Assembly: GCA_017311185.1 (NCBI GenBank)
Contig: JAESUZ010004127.1
Coordinates: forward strand, 186,001-250,000
Length of the DNA stretch: 64,000 nucleotides
Source: Proteles cristata cristata
Taxonomy: Eukaryota; Chordata; Mammalia; Carnivora; Hyaenidae
Direction: 5' to 3'
The notes beneath the pieces were generated by a model that saw only the letters and a program-made list of their open reading frames with translations, did not search any database and was not told the DNA's origin. Shown here one piece after another: positions 11,321 through 20,972 of this stretch (within the stretch, counting starts at the first letter, position 1; every line of letters begins with the position of its first letter). The translations under genes and the position numbers were made by a program.

Positions 11321-11557
11321 GGAGTTAGAAGAGATATATCACCTCTCACAAATATACATTTTAAAAACTGCCATGCAGTAAGTTTTAGTGAAAAGAACAT
11401 TGAACTTAGAAATCAGAAGCTCTAAATAGAAAATCCCATTTTTATTCATTGGTCAACTTTAAACATATCAACTAGTTCTGAAACCTTCATGAGGATATAA
11501 TAATCTCTGCTTCCTTCACAGACTTGAGATGCCATTTGCTTTAGAAAATAGATACTC

Positions 11558-11601
11558 AAATATGGAAAACAACTTGACAATAAACTATAAAAGAAAAAAA
11601 G
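11558..11601 (+). mobile_element. L1 3'-end micro-insertion (about 45 bp)
   Basis: tatggaaaacaacttgac followed by aataaactat and an A-rich tail is the last 30 or so bases of the young L1 3' UTR. tagaaaataga (11,541-11,551) and aagaaaataga (about 11,599-11,609) are the likely target duplication. The insert is far shorter than usual L1 truncations. Confidence 0.7.
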
Positions 11602-11609
11602 AAAATAGA

Positions 11610-12440
11610 CAATTGTTTTGTAAGATATAATTCATTTTGAAATAAAGGTTATTCATTATTTGTTAATAACTATACCTCTAAGAATTAATAATACTCAGCT
11701 AAAATTTCAAAGGTTATTTTCTTTTAAAGCTTTAACTTAATTTTACATAAATAATTTAATTTTGAAGGCTCTTTAGCCATACCTAAACCATATTTACCTT
11801 TATTAGTATTCTTTTTCTTACCTGTGGAGATGACACTGTTAACTCACGATCAATAAAGTTTGTGCCTCTGGGTATTTGCTTATAGTAGGTGGATAGTTGC
11901 TTTAAGCTACTGAAGCAGAGCAAATCAATTCTGATTAAACACTTGAGTAGAGAAATAAAGGATGTTAAAGTGAGGTTATTGACCCTGATTTATTTTTCCT
12001 CCTCTTAATGATATTTTTGGTGATTTTTTAAAAACCATTTCTGAGTATTTAATGTTAGATTGTTAAATCCTATAAATGACCACTTAAACACTCTCCCTTT
12101 CTAAAAATAAGGGCTTCTGTGAGTCATACTTATGAGTGCAGAAGAAAACCAATGGTCTTGGAATTGAAAATAGAAAAATAACCAGTAGGCATTATCACAT
12201 GGATGCCTCACCAGCTCAGACCCAGCGTACTGTGAAAATAACTTGTTATTCCTCCAACCAGAAACAGACAAGATAAAGTTATTTTTGTCCCCCAATCATT
12301 CACATGGTAAATTCAGAATCAGCCCTTCTCTGGAAACTCTAGCTGCAGGCAGTTGCCAAACTCAATTACTTTTCACTTTTTCATGTCTGCCATATGTACT
12401 TCTCTTTCTTTTCTTTCATCTCACTGCCCAGCTCCAGTCC
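11610..12440. other. Unassigned AT-rich intergenic sequence
   Basis: No repeat family, RNA gene or coding region is recognised. Confidence 0.45.
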
Positions 12441-12610
12441 TAGCTTGATGCCTGACTGCTACAGTGAATTTCTTCAACTCCTAACCACCTCTGTCCTTTC
12501 CACATTCCAACGCAATTCATCCTCTACTGCCAAAGTGGTTTTCCTGTATTCCTGAGGTCCTTAAGAAAAAGCTCTGTCAAATTTTCTTTAATAATTTTCA
12601 TCCTAAGTAG
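12440..12610 (+). repeat. Possible L2 relic
   Basis: The order cttgatgcctgactgc, tccacattccaacgcaat, ctgccaaagtggttttcc resembles the L2 3' region, in which catcctccacactgctgcc is followed by agagtgatctttc. Divergence is high and the match is weak. Compare the much clearer L2 at 49,080-50,010. Confidence 0.35.
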
Positions 12611-13320
12611 TTCTCTTCAGAGAGAGAGGGGAGAGAAAGCACTGCCTTTAGATTCAACAGAGTTAGGATAGCCTCATATCAGCTATACCTCATATCAGCT
12701 ATGTCTGTAGAACCACACTCAGTGCAATGTGGAAACCAAAGACTGTATGCAATACACCACCTTGCCGTACCCACCAATTATCAGGCATGTAAACAGAAAC
12801 TTACATGGGCTGCAGCTCCACAGTTCCCAACATTTGGAAGAATTACAATTTCTAAGAAGTCTGTCCTTTGTACCTGAGACTTTGAGGTTGAGAGTTAGAC
12901 TAACGTACACTCCAGATAGCAGGAGTAAAGATGAATGTGCTCCAACACATGACTTTGATTCTTTAGTTTACGAGTTTAGCATACTATGGGAGTGGGTTTC
13001 ATAAAGACCACTATCTGAGGAAGTTCTAGAAATTAAGTTTGTTATTAACTTTGTGACTATAATTTATTTTTTAAAAAACCCTCATTTTCTTCAGAAGCCA
13101 AATAAAAAAATAAAAATAGCTATGTACAGTTTGGAGGGCATGAATGGTAATCACTACCAAATCTGTGGGTTTCACGTATCGATAACCTAACAATAAAAAA
13201 AATAGACACGAGAATGTTTATTTTGAGTCAGTGCAGTTATATTTTCTACTTTGAGAAGAAAAGAAGTGCTAATTCCAAATATTTATCAAAGTATAGCTTG
13301 TTCATATGTAATTGTTATTG
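12610..13320. other. Unassigned sequence with a 91-codon open frame
   Basis: A 91-codon plus frame (12,729-13,004) and a 63-codon minus frame overlap here. Neither shows a domain, a signal peptide, a plausible start context or flanking splice sites, so I do not call a gene. No repeat is recognised apart from a short GA run near 12,619. Confidence 0.4.
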
Positions 13321-13321
13321 C

Positions 13322-13395
13322 ATTTTTAAAAGTTTTTATTTAAATTCCAGTTCATTACCACACAGCATAATATTAGTGATTCCATTCTTACTTCT
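13322..13395 (-). mobile_element. Short L1 3'-end fragment
   Basis: aagtttttatttaaattc followed by cagttcattaccacacag and cataatattagtgattc is the reverse complement of the older L1 3' terminus (the counterpart of the tail at 10,510-10,668). Only about 70 bases are recognisable. Confidence 0.55.
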
Positions 13396-13404
13396 GCATT
13401 TTAC

Positions 13405-13616
13405 TTTATTTTATAATTTTATTTAAAAATTTAAATGTTTATTTATTTTTGAGAGAGACAGAGACAGAGTGTGATGAGAGAAGGGGCAGAGAGAGAGGGA
13501 GACACAGAATCTGAAGCAGGTTCCAGCTGTCAGCACAGAGTCCAATACGGGGCTTAAACTCACAAACCTGATCCGAAGTTGGACACTCTTAACCAACTGA
13601 GCCACTCAGGCGCCCC
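13405..13616 (-). mobile_element. SINEC_Fc-type SINE, older subtype
   Basis: Reverse-complement felid SINE with T-rich tail, ttatttatttttgagaga, aggggcagagagagaggg, tctgaagcaggttccag and the head ggcgcccc at 13,609-13,616. A deletion removed part of the B-box area (cacaaacctgatccgaag). Flanks tacttctgcatttta (about 13,389-13,403) and tacatattgcatttta (13,617-13,632) look like a diverged target duplication shared with the next SINE. Confidence 0.88.
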
Positions 13617-13633
13617 TACATATTGCATTTTAT

Positions 13634-13866
13634 TTATTTATTTATTTATTTATTTTTTTATATTTTATTTATTTCTAGGAGAGAGAGAGAGAGACAGCGT
13701 GAGCAGGGGAGGGTCAGAGAGAGAGGGAGTCACAGACCGAAAGAGGCTCCAGGCTCTGAGCAGGCAGTCAGCACAGAGCCCGACGCGGGGCTTAAACCCA
13801 CGAACCGCGAGATCATGACCTAAGCGAAAGTCGGACGCTTAACCGACTAAGCCACCCAGGCGCCCC
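13634..13866 (-). mobile_element. SINEC_Fc-type SINE, young subtype
   Basis: Reverse-complement young-subtype copy: a long TTTA-rich tail, ttctaggagagagaga, gcagtcagcacagagccc, cgcgagatcatgaccta, agcgaaagtcggacgct and the head caggcgcccc. Target duplication acatattgcatttta (13,618-13,632) and acatattgcgcttta (13,867-13,881), two mismatches. It inserted directly next to the previous SINE in the same orientation. Confidence 0.95.
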
Positions 13867-14068
13867 ACATATTGCGCTTTAAAGTGAACAAGCAAAACAA
13901 AGGGCACAGTGTATAAATGTATGGCCAAAGTGAAAACCTATTTCATGTTTGAGTTTTGATTTCTTAAAATCATTTTGTGGGGAAAAACCCGCAATGTTAT
14001 GCTTATTATATACAAAAAATACAACTTTATTGTTCTATAGAGTATATTAAGTGCTCTTCGATAGTTTA

Positions 14069-14175
14069 AAAAAAAAAAAGAAGAAGGAAGGAAAAGAAGA
14101 AAAGAAAGAGAAATATAGGAAGGGAGGGAGATAGGCATGCAAGGGAGGAAGGAAGGAAGGAAGGAAGGAAAGAAT
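14069..14175. repeat. Purine-rich tract with (GGAA)n
   Basis: An almost pure A/G strand: poly-A, then gaagaaggaagg, then a clean ggaaggaaggaaggaagg core at about 14,148-14,168. Such tracts are typically length-variable. The 80-codon minus frame across it is low-complexity translation and is not a gene. Confidence 0.85.
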
Positions 14176-14726
14176 GCCACTGCCTAGTGTGTGACAAACC
14201 AAACGCATGACAAGCAATCTTCTGCATACAAAAACTTTTGGTTTTGAAGTATGTAACCTAGAATAATTTTAAGGCATTAAAATCAGTAATTTGCAATTCA
14301 GATTTATGTTCAAGATACCACTTGTACTGCTCCAATAAAAACAACTCCACCGAAGTGGCAATCAGATGAACCTATCTGTTCATAATTTTTGATTCTGATT
14401 TCTGATTAATTTAGGCATATTTTTGGATAATCTAAATCCAAAGTACCTCCATTATTTTGTTTTATCTCAAATGTCTTTGATGGTTAGTTAAACTGAACAA
14501 GCTTTAGGCTTATTGGTCATTTGCATTTCTACTTCTATGCGTTGTCCTGGAATGCCCTCTGTTCATTTTTTCTTACTGGTTTTGATTTTTAATGTGTAAA
14601 CCCTATATATTAAGGAAAGTAGCATTTACTTACCACATTTGAAGCAAATATTTTCTTAATATCTTGTTTGACTTTTAAGCTTACATTTGTGTGTGCATAC
14701 AAAATGTATAAGTTTAAGATGTCAAT

Positions 14727-14917
14727 GGGGCGCCTGGGTGGCTCAGTCAATTAAACGTCAGATTTCAGCTCAATGTAGGTTCAAGCTCCGCATTGGGTTC
14801 AGCTTAGAGCCTGGAGCCTGCTTTGGATTCTGTGTCTCCCTTTCTCTCTACCCCTCCACTGCTCATGCTCTGTCTCTCTCTCATTCTCTCAAAATAAACA
14901 ACAAACAAACAAAAAAG
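14727..14917 (+). mobile_element. SINEC_Fc-type SINE with internal deletion
   Basis: Head ggggcgcctgggtggctc is intact but the segment between atttcagctca and atgtaggttcaag lacks the usual ggtcatgatctcac, removing sequence between the A and B boxes. It ends with a CT-rich stretch and an A-rich tail of caaacaaacaaa type. Flanks aagatgtcaat and aagaagtcaaat are the probable target duplication. Confidence 0.88.
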
Positions 14918-14919
14918 AA

Positions 14920-15650
14920 GTCAAATAAATCCATTTTTTCATTAGGATTCCTTTCACCAATTTTATATTTGGGAAGTTCTTTATTCTGAGATCAGATTTA
15001 AAAAATTTAAATATTTGAAAAATGTATTTGTTTTAAAAATCTATTTTTGTGATAGTTTTATAGTTTATGTGGATTTCTTTGATCTAGCTATAACTTGATG
15101 TATTTTATACAAAGCTCTATTTTTACTGAAAGGAAATTACTCATGTAATTGATCCCCCTCTGAGTGATTTGATATATCACCTATTATTATATTAGATTAT
15201 AAAACCTAATTATATATAAAAAGGTATGTTTCTAGATTTTTGTTCTTCCCAATAGATCTATTTGTCTTTTCTTATGTCAGAATTAGATGATTTTAATTAA
15301 TGTAGCATACCAGTTTTGACAGAATTCAACTGTAATGAAAATCACTGTTATAAGAATTCTTTTTCTCACTCAATAAGAAGTCAAAAGATTGGTAGCCCAC
15401 GAATGATTCAGCTGCTTAAGATGCCATCAGGAACTCAGAATTATTCTCTCTGCTTGCTTCAACAAGCTTAACAATGGCTACCTACTACAACTCCAGCCCC
15501 TGCTCAGTTGTGTCACGAAGGAAAAAAAGAATGAAGAAATAATTATACTTTGAGGTCATCTTTAGCTGCAAGAGAGTCTAGAAAATTATAAGATTAGTTT
15601 TAGTTTTTGTTCGCTTGTTTTGCTTTTATAGCCTCTATAAGTAAAAGTAG
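14920..15650. other. Unassigned AT-rich sequence
   Basis: No coding sequence. The part near 15,395-15,530 (gattggtagcccacgaat, atgccatcaggaactcag) has the feel of an old interspersed repeat but I could not place it. Confidence 0.4.
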
Positions 15651-15654
15651 GCAT

Positions 15655-15932
15655 GAGTTCTGGGAATGTAATGTACAGCGTGGTAAATAAAGTTGACTAT
15701 ATAGTATTACCTACTTGAAAGTTGCTAAGAGAACACATCTTTAAAGTTCTCACCATGCACACACAAAATAATGGTAACTATATAAAATGACAGGTGTTTT
15801 AAATAACCTACTATGGTAATCATTTTGTGATATATGTATATTTTGAATTATCACTTTGTATGTCAAAAACTTACATAATGATATGTCAATTCTATCTAAA
15901 CAAAATTGGAAGGGTATAATAAAAAAATAAAA
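15655..15932 (+). mobile_element. Ancient L1 (L1M-type) 3' UTR fragment
   Basis: gtgactatagtta-type sequence (gttgactatatagtatta), acttgaaagttgctaaga, taaagttctcaccatgc, gtaatcattttgtgatat and atgtcaattctatctaaa occur in the order of L1M 3' UTRs, followed by an A-rich end. The minus open frame at 15,750-15,935 is an antisense shadow. Confidence 0.7.
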
Positions 15933-15959
15933 CAATCACTATACCTACATTTATAATCT

Positions 15960-16330
15960 TCAGATGAGTTCAAGTTTTCCTGCTTATCATTTCCAGCCAT
16001 TTTTATTTCCATTTTCCTGCTCTTTAAATTGTTTAATTATGTAGTTTCTGCCATAGAACATTCAAGGACAGTGTTCTGTGATCCTTCCCTGTAAGCTCTG
16101 GTCACAATACTTTTCCACTGGAAATTGGGTTTTGCCCCATTGTTTCTGGGAATTATTGCTTTTGAGGAGCACTCTGAGGCCAACTTGACTTGCTTTGTTT
16201 TGTAGGGAACCTGAACATGCTTTCCTAGTTGTTTTTAGGATCTTTAATCCTTGAAAATTCCACCAAAATGTCTTTTTATCATTGTTTTTCTCCTAACGGA
16301 AGTATAATTTCAATTTTTATTTTTATTATT
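15960..16330 (-). repeat. Possible old LINE/HAL1-like relic, left part
   Basis: T-rich sequence with motifs loosely like reverse-complement L1/HAL1 ORF1. It appears to continue on the far side of the SINE at 16,331-16,546. The call is tentative. Confidence 0.25.
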
Positions 16331-16546
16331 TAAAAATTTTTTAAATATTTATTTATTTTTGAGAGAGACAAACAGAGTGTGAGTGGGGGAGGGGCAGAGA
16401 GAGAGAGGGAGACATAGAATCCAAAGCAGGTTCCAGGCTCCGAACTGTCAGCACAGAGCCCAATGAAGGGTTCAATCTCATGAACCATGAGATCATGACC
16501 TGAACTGAAGTCAGACGCTTAACTGACTGAGCCACTCAGGTGCCCC
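16331..16546 (-). mobile_element. SINEC_Fc-type SINE, older subtype
   Basis: Reverse-complement SINE: tttatttatttttgagag, gtgagtgggggagggg, ccaaagcaggttccagg, gagatcatgacctgaa, head cactcaggtgcccc at the right. The flanks taatttcaattttta (about 16,307) and taatctcagttttta (16,547) are a target duplication with two mismatches. Confidence 0.9.
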
Positions 16547-16547
16547 T

Positions 16548-17000
16548 AATCTCAGTTTTTAGATTATGATTTTACTTATTTAGATCTCTAAAGTTTGCCT
16601 TTGTTTATTTGATTATTATTTCTGTCTTGCATTTCATCTTCTAGAATTCTTACATCCTGTAGTTTGGATATCTTAAAATAAACCTTTTTTTATATTTCTT
16701 TATTCTGTTTCTGGGAGGATATTTTTCTTTCAAAAGCTTAATAGTTTCAGTATCAAATCTACTATTCATGCCCTAAATCAGTTTTTCATTTGTTAATTGG
16801 ATTGACCATATCCTTTTAAATTGTGGATTATCCTTTAATTATGGGTGATTGTTTCAGCTTCATTGATGAAAAATTCTCTCAAATCATATTGAAAGATATA
16901 ACTCAAATGTTTTCTAATATTTTTGCCTTTTTTTTTGTTAACTATATTTCAAAAGGAAATATAGTTGCAATTCCTTTGAACCACAGCATCTCTTTAGTGA
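16548..17000 (-). repeat. Possible old LINE/HAL1-like relic, right part
   Basis: Continuation of the T-rich sequence left of the SINE (ttcatcttctagaattct, attctgtttctgggagga). The similarity to reverse-complement HAL1/L1 ORF1 is loose. It contains a perfect inverted repeat at 16,940-16,966. Confidence 0.25.
16940..16966. repeat. Inverted repeat, 11-bp stem and 5-nt loop
   Basis: aactatatttc (16,940-16,950) is the exact reverse complement of gaaatatagtt (16,956-16,966), separated by aaaag. It is AT-rich, so chance is possible. No downstream gene makes it a terminator or regulatory hairpin. Confidence 0.6.
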
Positions 17001-17044
17001 CAACATGATTTTTCTCTTCTTTTCCTTAGAGAGGTGAATACTTT

Positions 17045-17420
17045 TTCTGGTACTGTGTATCAGCTAGTGATTGCTGTATAATAAGCCACTCCAAACATAT
17101 TGAATTCAAACAATAGCCATATTTAGTTCATCATTCTATGGAAAAACAATTTAGGTTGGACCCTACTAGACAGTTTTTTTTTTCCTGGTTTTTATTCATC
17201 TCCCTTATGCATCTACAGGCACTTTCAGGTCAGCTTGGTGACTCTGATCCTGGAGGTTCACTGACTATTAGCTAGGATACCTCAGCTATCCTTAAATGAC
17301 CTCTCATTTTCCAACAAGTTAGTCTGAGATTGTTCTCACGGCAGTGTAAGGGGTCCAAGAGGGAAGTAGAAACAAGAAAACACCTTATCAAATCTTGGTT
17401 TCCACCAAGTTTTCTACTCT
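17045..17420. repeat. Ancient interspersed repeat, family not assigned
   Basis: tgtatcagctagtgattg, ctgtataataagccactc and aacaatagccatattta resemble a mammal-wide repeat with a ttagctattgctgcgtaacaa start and a lagging aaacaacaaacattta block. It is strongly diverged and the family is not named with confidence. Confidence 0.4.
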
Positions 17421-17429
17421 TTAGTAAAA

Positions 17430-17985
17430 GTGAATCAGATGGCTAAACTCAATATCAGAGTGGAAAAGGACAAGAGTGTACATATAGGGAGATTATTATT
17501 TGAGGCTATCAGTATAATCAGTATGCTAAATATTTCTTCATATTTATGTAGTTGTTGAGCTAAAGTCAGTAAGGGATTAATTGAAACCCATGCAAGTCTT
17601 CATAGACAAAGTTTGAGGCCTAACCAATTTCTGTGAGTAGGAGGTATAGATAGCTATAGTTGAGATATTTTCTCTTTCTTCTGCCTTGCCTCTCCATGAC
17701 TCAGTTCGCTGAATGTCTGCTCAATATGGTATCCATACATGAATTGAACTCTGGTACACCTAGAACTGCTTAACTTAGCAAAATAAATGTTAAATGTATG
17801 AAAACTCAATAATCTGTTCTTACCAATATTTCTAGCAGTAACCAAGTAACAGTGGAGGCCTACCAGTGCCTCCCCTGTATATGGTCTCAATTAAATTACA
17901 TATTTGGACAAATTCCATAAAGGTTGTGAGATATGTCAACGATTTTAGTTCTCATTTCTATCTTTGAGGCACATTTTTCCAAATT
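17430..17985. other. Unassigned intergenic sequence
   Basis: No repeat or coding sequence recognised. A 78-codon minus frame at 17,654-17,890 shows no domain. Confidence 0.4.
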
Positions 17986-17989
17986 TTCA

Positions 17990-18520
17990 TGTTCCAATGT
18001 AGTTGTTGCTGTTGTTGAAGTGAGTTTACATACAATGAATAGATCTTTCGAGTTCATTTCAATGAGTTTTAAGAAATATTTATACTCATGAAAGTATCAC
18101 CCAAAATCAACATACAGAACTTTTCCATTATACAAGAAAACTTCCTTGTGTTTCTTCCATGCAATCAATCTTCCTCATGCTAAAAGCCTATTGACTTATC
18201 TCACCAGAAATTATTTTGCTGCTTTTTAAGTTTATAAAAATGGAATCAGGGTCTGTCCCTCAACATCATGCATTTGAGGTTCATTCATGTCAATGCATGT
18301 ATCATTAGTTCGTTCCTTTTTGTGGCTAGATAGTATTCCAGTATTTGAATATACCACAGTTTATTTATTCATTCTTCTGTTGATGCCATTTGATTTGTTC
18401 CCAGTTTGGGGCAGGTATGAATAAGGCTCTAATACATATTTTCACATTAGCCTTCTTGTTTATGTTGAATTTCTAAGGAATAACTATATATAATTCAGTT
18501 CTAGAGGATCTTTCAATCAT
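17990..18520 (-). mobile_element. Ancient L1M-type 3' end
   Basis: Reverse-complement L1M 3' UTR and ORF2 end: aaaatggaatcagggtct, gaggttcattcatgtcaa, cgttcctttttgtggcta, gatagtattccagtattt, ataccacagtttatttat and cattcttctgttgatgcc are in the consensus order. No frame is open. Confidence 0.75.
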
Positions 18521-18696
18521 AAAAATGGAGTAAAAATGTTCAAAATGCCTTAGCATTGACCATTAATTTTAAAACACTGCTGCTATCAATTTCAAAAATA
18601 GGACTTAGTGCCTATTAAAAATGGAAAATATGTTTGTAGAAGGAGTATTATTTGCTTAGTAGGCATTAATAATGACAACCTGAAGAGATCTCTATG

Positions 18697-18724
18697 GTGT
18701 GTGTGTGTGTGTGTGTGTGTGTGT
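18697..18724. repeat. (GT)14 microsatellite
   Basis: Fourteen uninterrupted GT units, a likely length-variable dinucleotide repeat. A plus frame running through it translates as a VCVC repeat and is not a gene. Confidence 0.95.
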
Positions 18725-18729
18725 TCATT

Positions 18730-19126
18730 CATTCAGTCTCGATCCTGTCAGAGATTCTCTCCCTTTCCAGTTAAACATTTTAGGAACAAAAACAAAGCAC
18801 CCATTATATATGGATAGAGAAGCAGATAGCTAATAAAGTGGGTAATAGTATCAAGTTGGGGACAATATGTACAATAGTAGGGAAAAGTCTACCAGATGTA
18901 AAGGTGATTGCAGAACCATATAGGAACTGAAACTTAATCAGTAGGTAGTTCCCTAGTTGGGCTGCAGAGATTGGAATAACTTCATTGGATGAATAACCTG
19001 GGAGAGAGAGAAGGATGTAAGGAAAACAATGTTTTAAAAAATTACAATTTACTATACCCCACGATAATTTTCCACTGGAAATTACAATTCAGTAAGTTAA
19101 GGATGCAGTTCAGAATCAACATTTTT
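18730..19126. other. Unassigned intergenic sequence
   Basis: Nothing recognisable beyond ordinary AT-rich sequence. Confidence 0.4.
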
Positions 19127-19150
19127 AAGAAGCACGTCAGGTAATTTTAA

Positions 19151-19379
19151 AACAATTTTTAATGTTTATTTTTGAAAGAGAGACAGAGAGAAAAAAAGAG
19201 AGAGACAGGGTGTGAGTGGGGGAGGGGTAGAGAGAGGGAGACACAGAACTTGAAGCAGACTCCAGGCTCCATGTTGGCAAGCACAGGGCCCAACATGGGG
19301 CTTGAACTCATCAACTGAGAGATCATGACCTGAGCTGAAGTCAGACACCTGAGCTGAAGACGAGCCACATGGTGTCCCA
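19151..19379 (-). mobile_element. SINEC_Fc-type SINE, older subtype
   Basis: Reverse-complement SINE with tttaatgtttatttttga, gtgtgagtgggggagggg, gagatcatgacctgagct. The flanks agaagcacgtcagg plus taattttaa (19,128-19,150) and agaagcacctcagg plus caattttaa (19,380-19,402) form a 23-bp target duplication with two mismatches, longer than usual. The head contains a small repeated piece (acctgagctgaag twice) that displaces part of the normal terminus. Confidence 0.9.
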
Positions 19380-19402
19380 AGAAGCACCTCAGGCAATTTT
19401 AA

Positions 19403-19980
19403 GGCATTTGTTTGGATGATGATCTAGGACTCTCTGAATTGGATGAGTCCTAAAGGGCCTTCTAAACTGAAGGTACTGTATTTGTATTACTAGGGTAAAT
19501 GCCTCCAGCATTATGCTGGAGCCAGATATTAACCTAGGTATGCCAAAAAGAATTTACAATGTTGTGATAATACTTCTTTCAAAAGACAAGAGTAGCAACA
19601 TAGAGGACACAGGTAAGGATGCAGCAATAGAGGAATTGGGACAAAGAAAGGATGATGACAAAATAATTCCTAGGAGTTTGACTTCAGCTTTTATAAACTG
19701 TCAAAGTTTCCAGATGCAGAAAATGTGAATGAATTTCCTGTCATTATTTGAAAAATGGATAGGCATTTTTATTAAATGGATAAAAATGGAGTGAAGTACA
19801 GTTTCTGTGCCAGCAGTTTAAGCTGTAAAAATGTAATTGCTCCCAAATTGAGATACATTATCAGTTCCTAGTTTAATAGTGATTCAGAATTAAAGGTCAT
19901 TAATCAGCAAGTTTGGCACAAGTAGATGTATAGAGCAACAGTAATTGGTTTTAAAAAATAGAGAATCTAAACATTAGTTA
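19403..19980. other. Unassigned intergenic sequence
   Basis: A 71-codon plus frame at 19,513-19,728 has no recognisable domain. No repeat identified. Confidence 0.4.
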
Positions 19981-19984
19981 TTGT

Positions 19985-20095
19985 TTTAATTAGCCAATAT
20001 GGGCTAGAGCATGTGCTAGGCATTTTACTTACCTTGTACCTATTCTTTCCAGTAGTCCTGAAAATTAGATGTGGAGTTTAGACTATAAGTAGAAC
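19985..20095 (-). repeat. Probable MIR fragment
   Basis: gcatgtgctaggcatttt, acttaccttgtacctatt and ccagtagtcctgaaaatt follow the reverse-complement MIR order (tgtgccaggcactgtgctaag, then tcacaacaaccctatgagg). Diverged. Confidence 0.45.
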
Positions 20096-20249
20096 AATAT
20101 CCTAGGAGGAAATCTGGAAACAGGTTTTTAGTCCAAGCTGTGCCACTTGTTGAGTGGTCTCCATTTTATATAACTACTTAATTCTGAATTTAAGGTCTGC
20201 ACATGAAGAGTGACTTGAGGCTGTGTAACAGTGTATAAGAAGGATCCTT

Positions 20250-20540
20250 AGGCTGTGTGATTGTAGCAAACAACCCCATTGTCTCAGTGCCTTACACAAA
20301 ACACGTTTTTCTCTTCTACAAAATCCACCCTGAACCAGCTGTTATACATACAGTGATTGAGTAATGCAATCCTCTGGTTCTACCCTTTCAACATGAGGAA
20401 GAGAGACTCAGAAAGCCTCTAGGAGCTTTTCGTTGCCTCTAACCATAGTGACTTCTCATTTCTACTCACTTGTCATTGGGTAGAACAAGTCACATGGACC
20501 CACCTAACTGCAAGGTAGCTAGAAAATAGTCTTCTATATG
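20250..20540. repeat. Ancient interspersed repeat, family not assigned
   Basis: gtagcaaacaaccccatt, gtctcagtgccttacac, ttgtcattgggtagaac and aagtcacatggacccacc match the start and end blocks of a common ancient mammalian repeat (caaacaaccccaaaatctc; aactagtcacatggcccc). I could not name the family. Confidence 0.45.
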
Positions 20541-20819
20541 TTCAAGAAATAAAACCTAGGTTTTATAAAACTAGCACTAGTAAGCCCACTATAAATTCCC
20601 TCTTTTGTTTAAGTGCATCAGCATTTATGGCCTTGAGAATACTTGGTTAAGACAATTTGATTCCAACATTTTATCATCATGTATCATCATCAGTAGGGGA
20701 AAAGAGCCTCAATAATAATTACCCAGGCTTTTAATCAGTTAGCTCTGATGAGTGTTTATCATCATCATCACAACAGTCAATCTTTAGACATTATGACAAT
20801 ACACTAAAAACTTAATTGA

Positions 20820-20972
20820 AATGATAATAATAACAATAACACTTAAGGGCATTTTGTCCAGGCAGTAAAGCTAAGTGCTTTAAATGGGCTAAAATATTCC
20901 AATCTCATGACTCTGTGAGGTATGTGTTTTTGTAATTCTCTTTTCACAGCTTGAGAACAAAAATAAAAACAA
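20820..20972 (-). repeat. MIR, left part, split by L1
   Basis: gctaagtgctttaaatgg, attccaatctcatgactc, tgtgaggtatgtgttttt and ttctcttttcacagcttg run in reverse-complement MIR order. The element resumes on the far side of the L1 at about 21,797. Confidence 0.65.

Noticed and set aside
12729..13004. 91-codon plus frame
   Set aside because: No recognisable domain or repeat homology, and a competing frame on the other strand; not enough to call a gene.
13623..13823. 66-79 codon frames through (TTTA)n and GAGA runs
   Set aside because: Translations of a SINE tail and its GA-rich region; the same peptide pattern recurs at other SINE copies.
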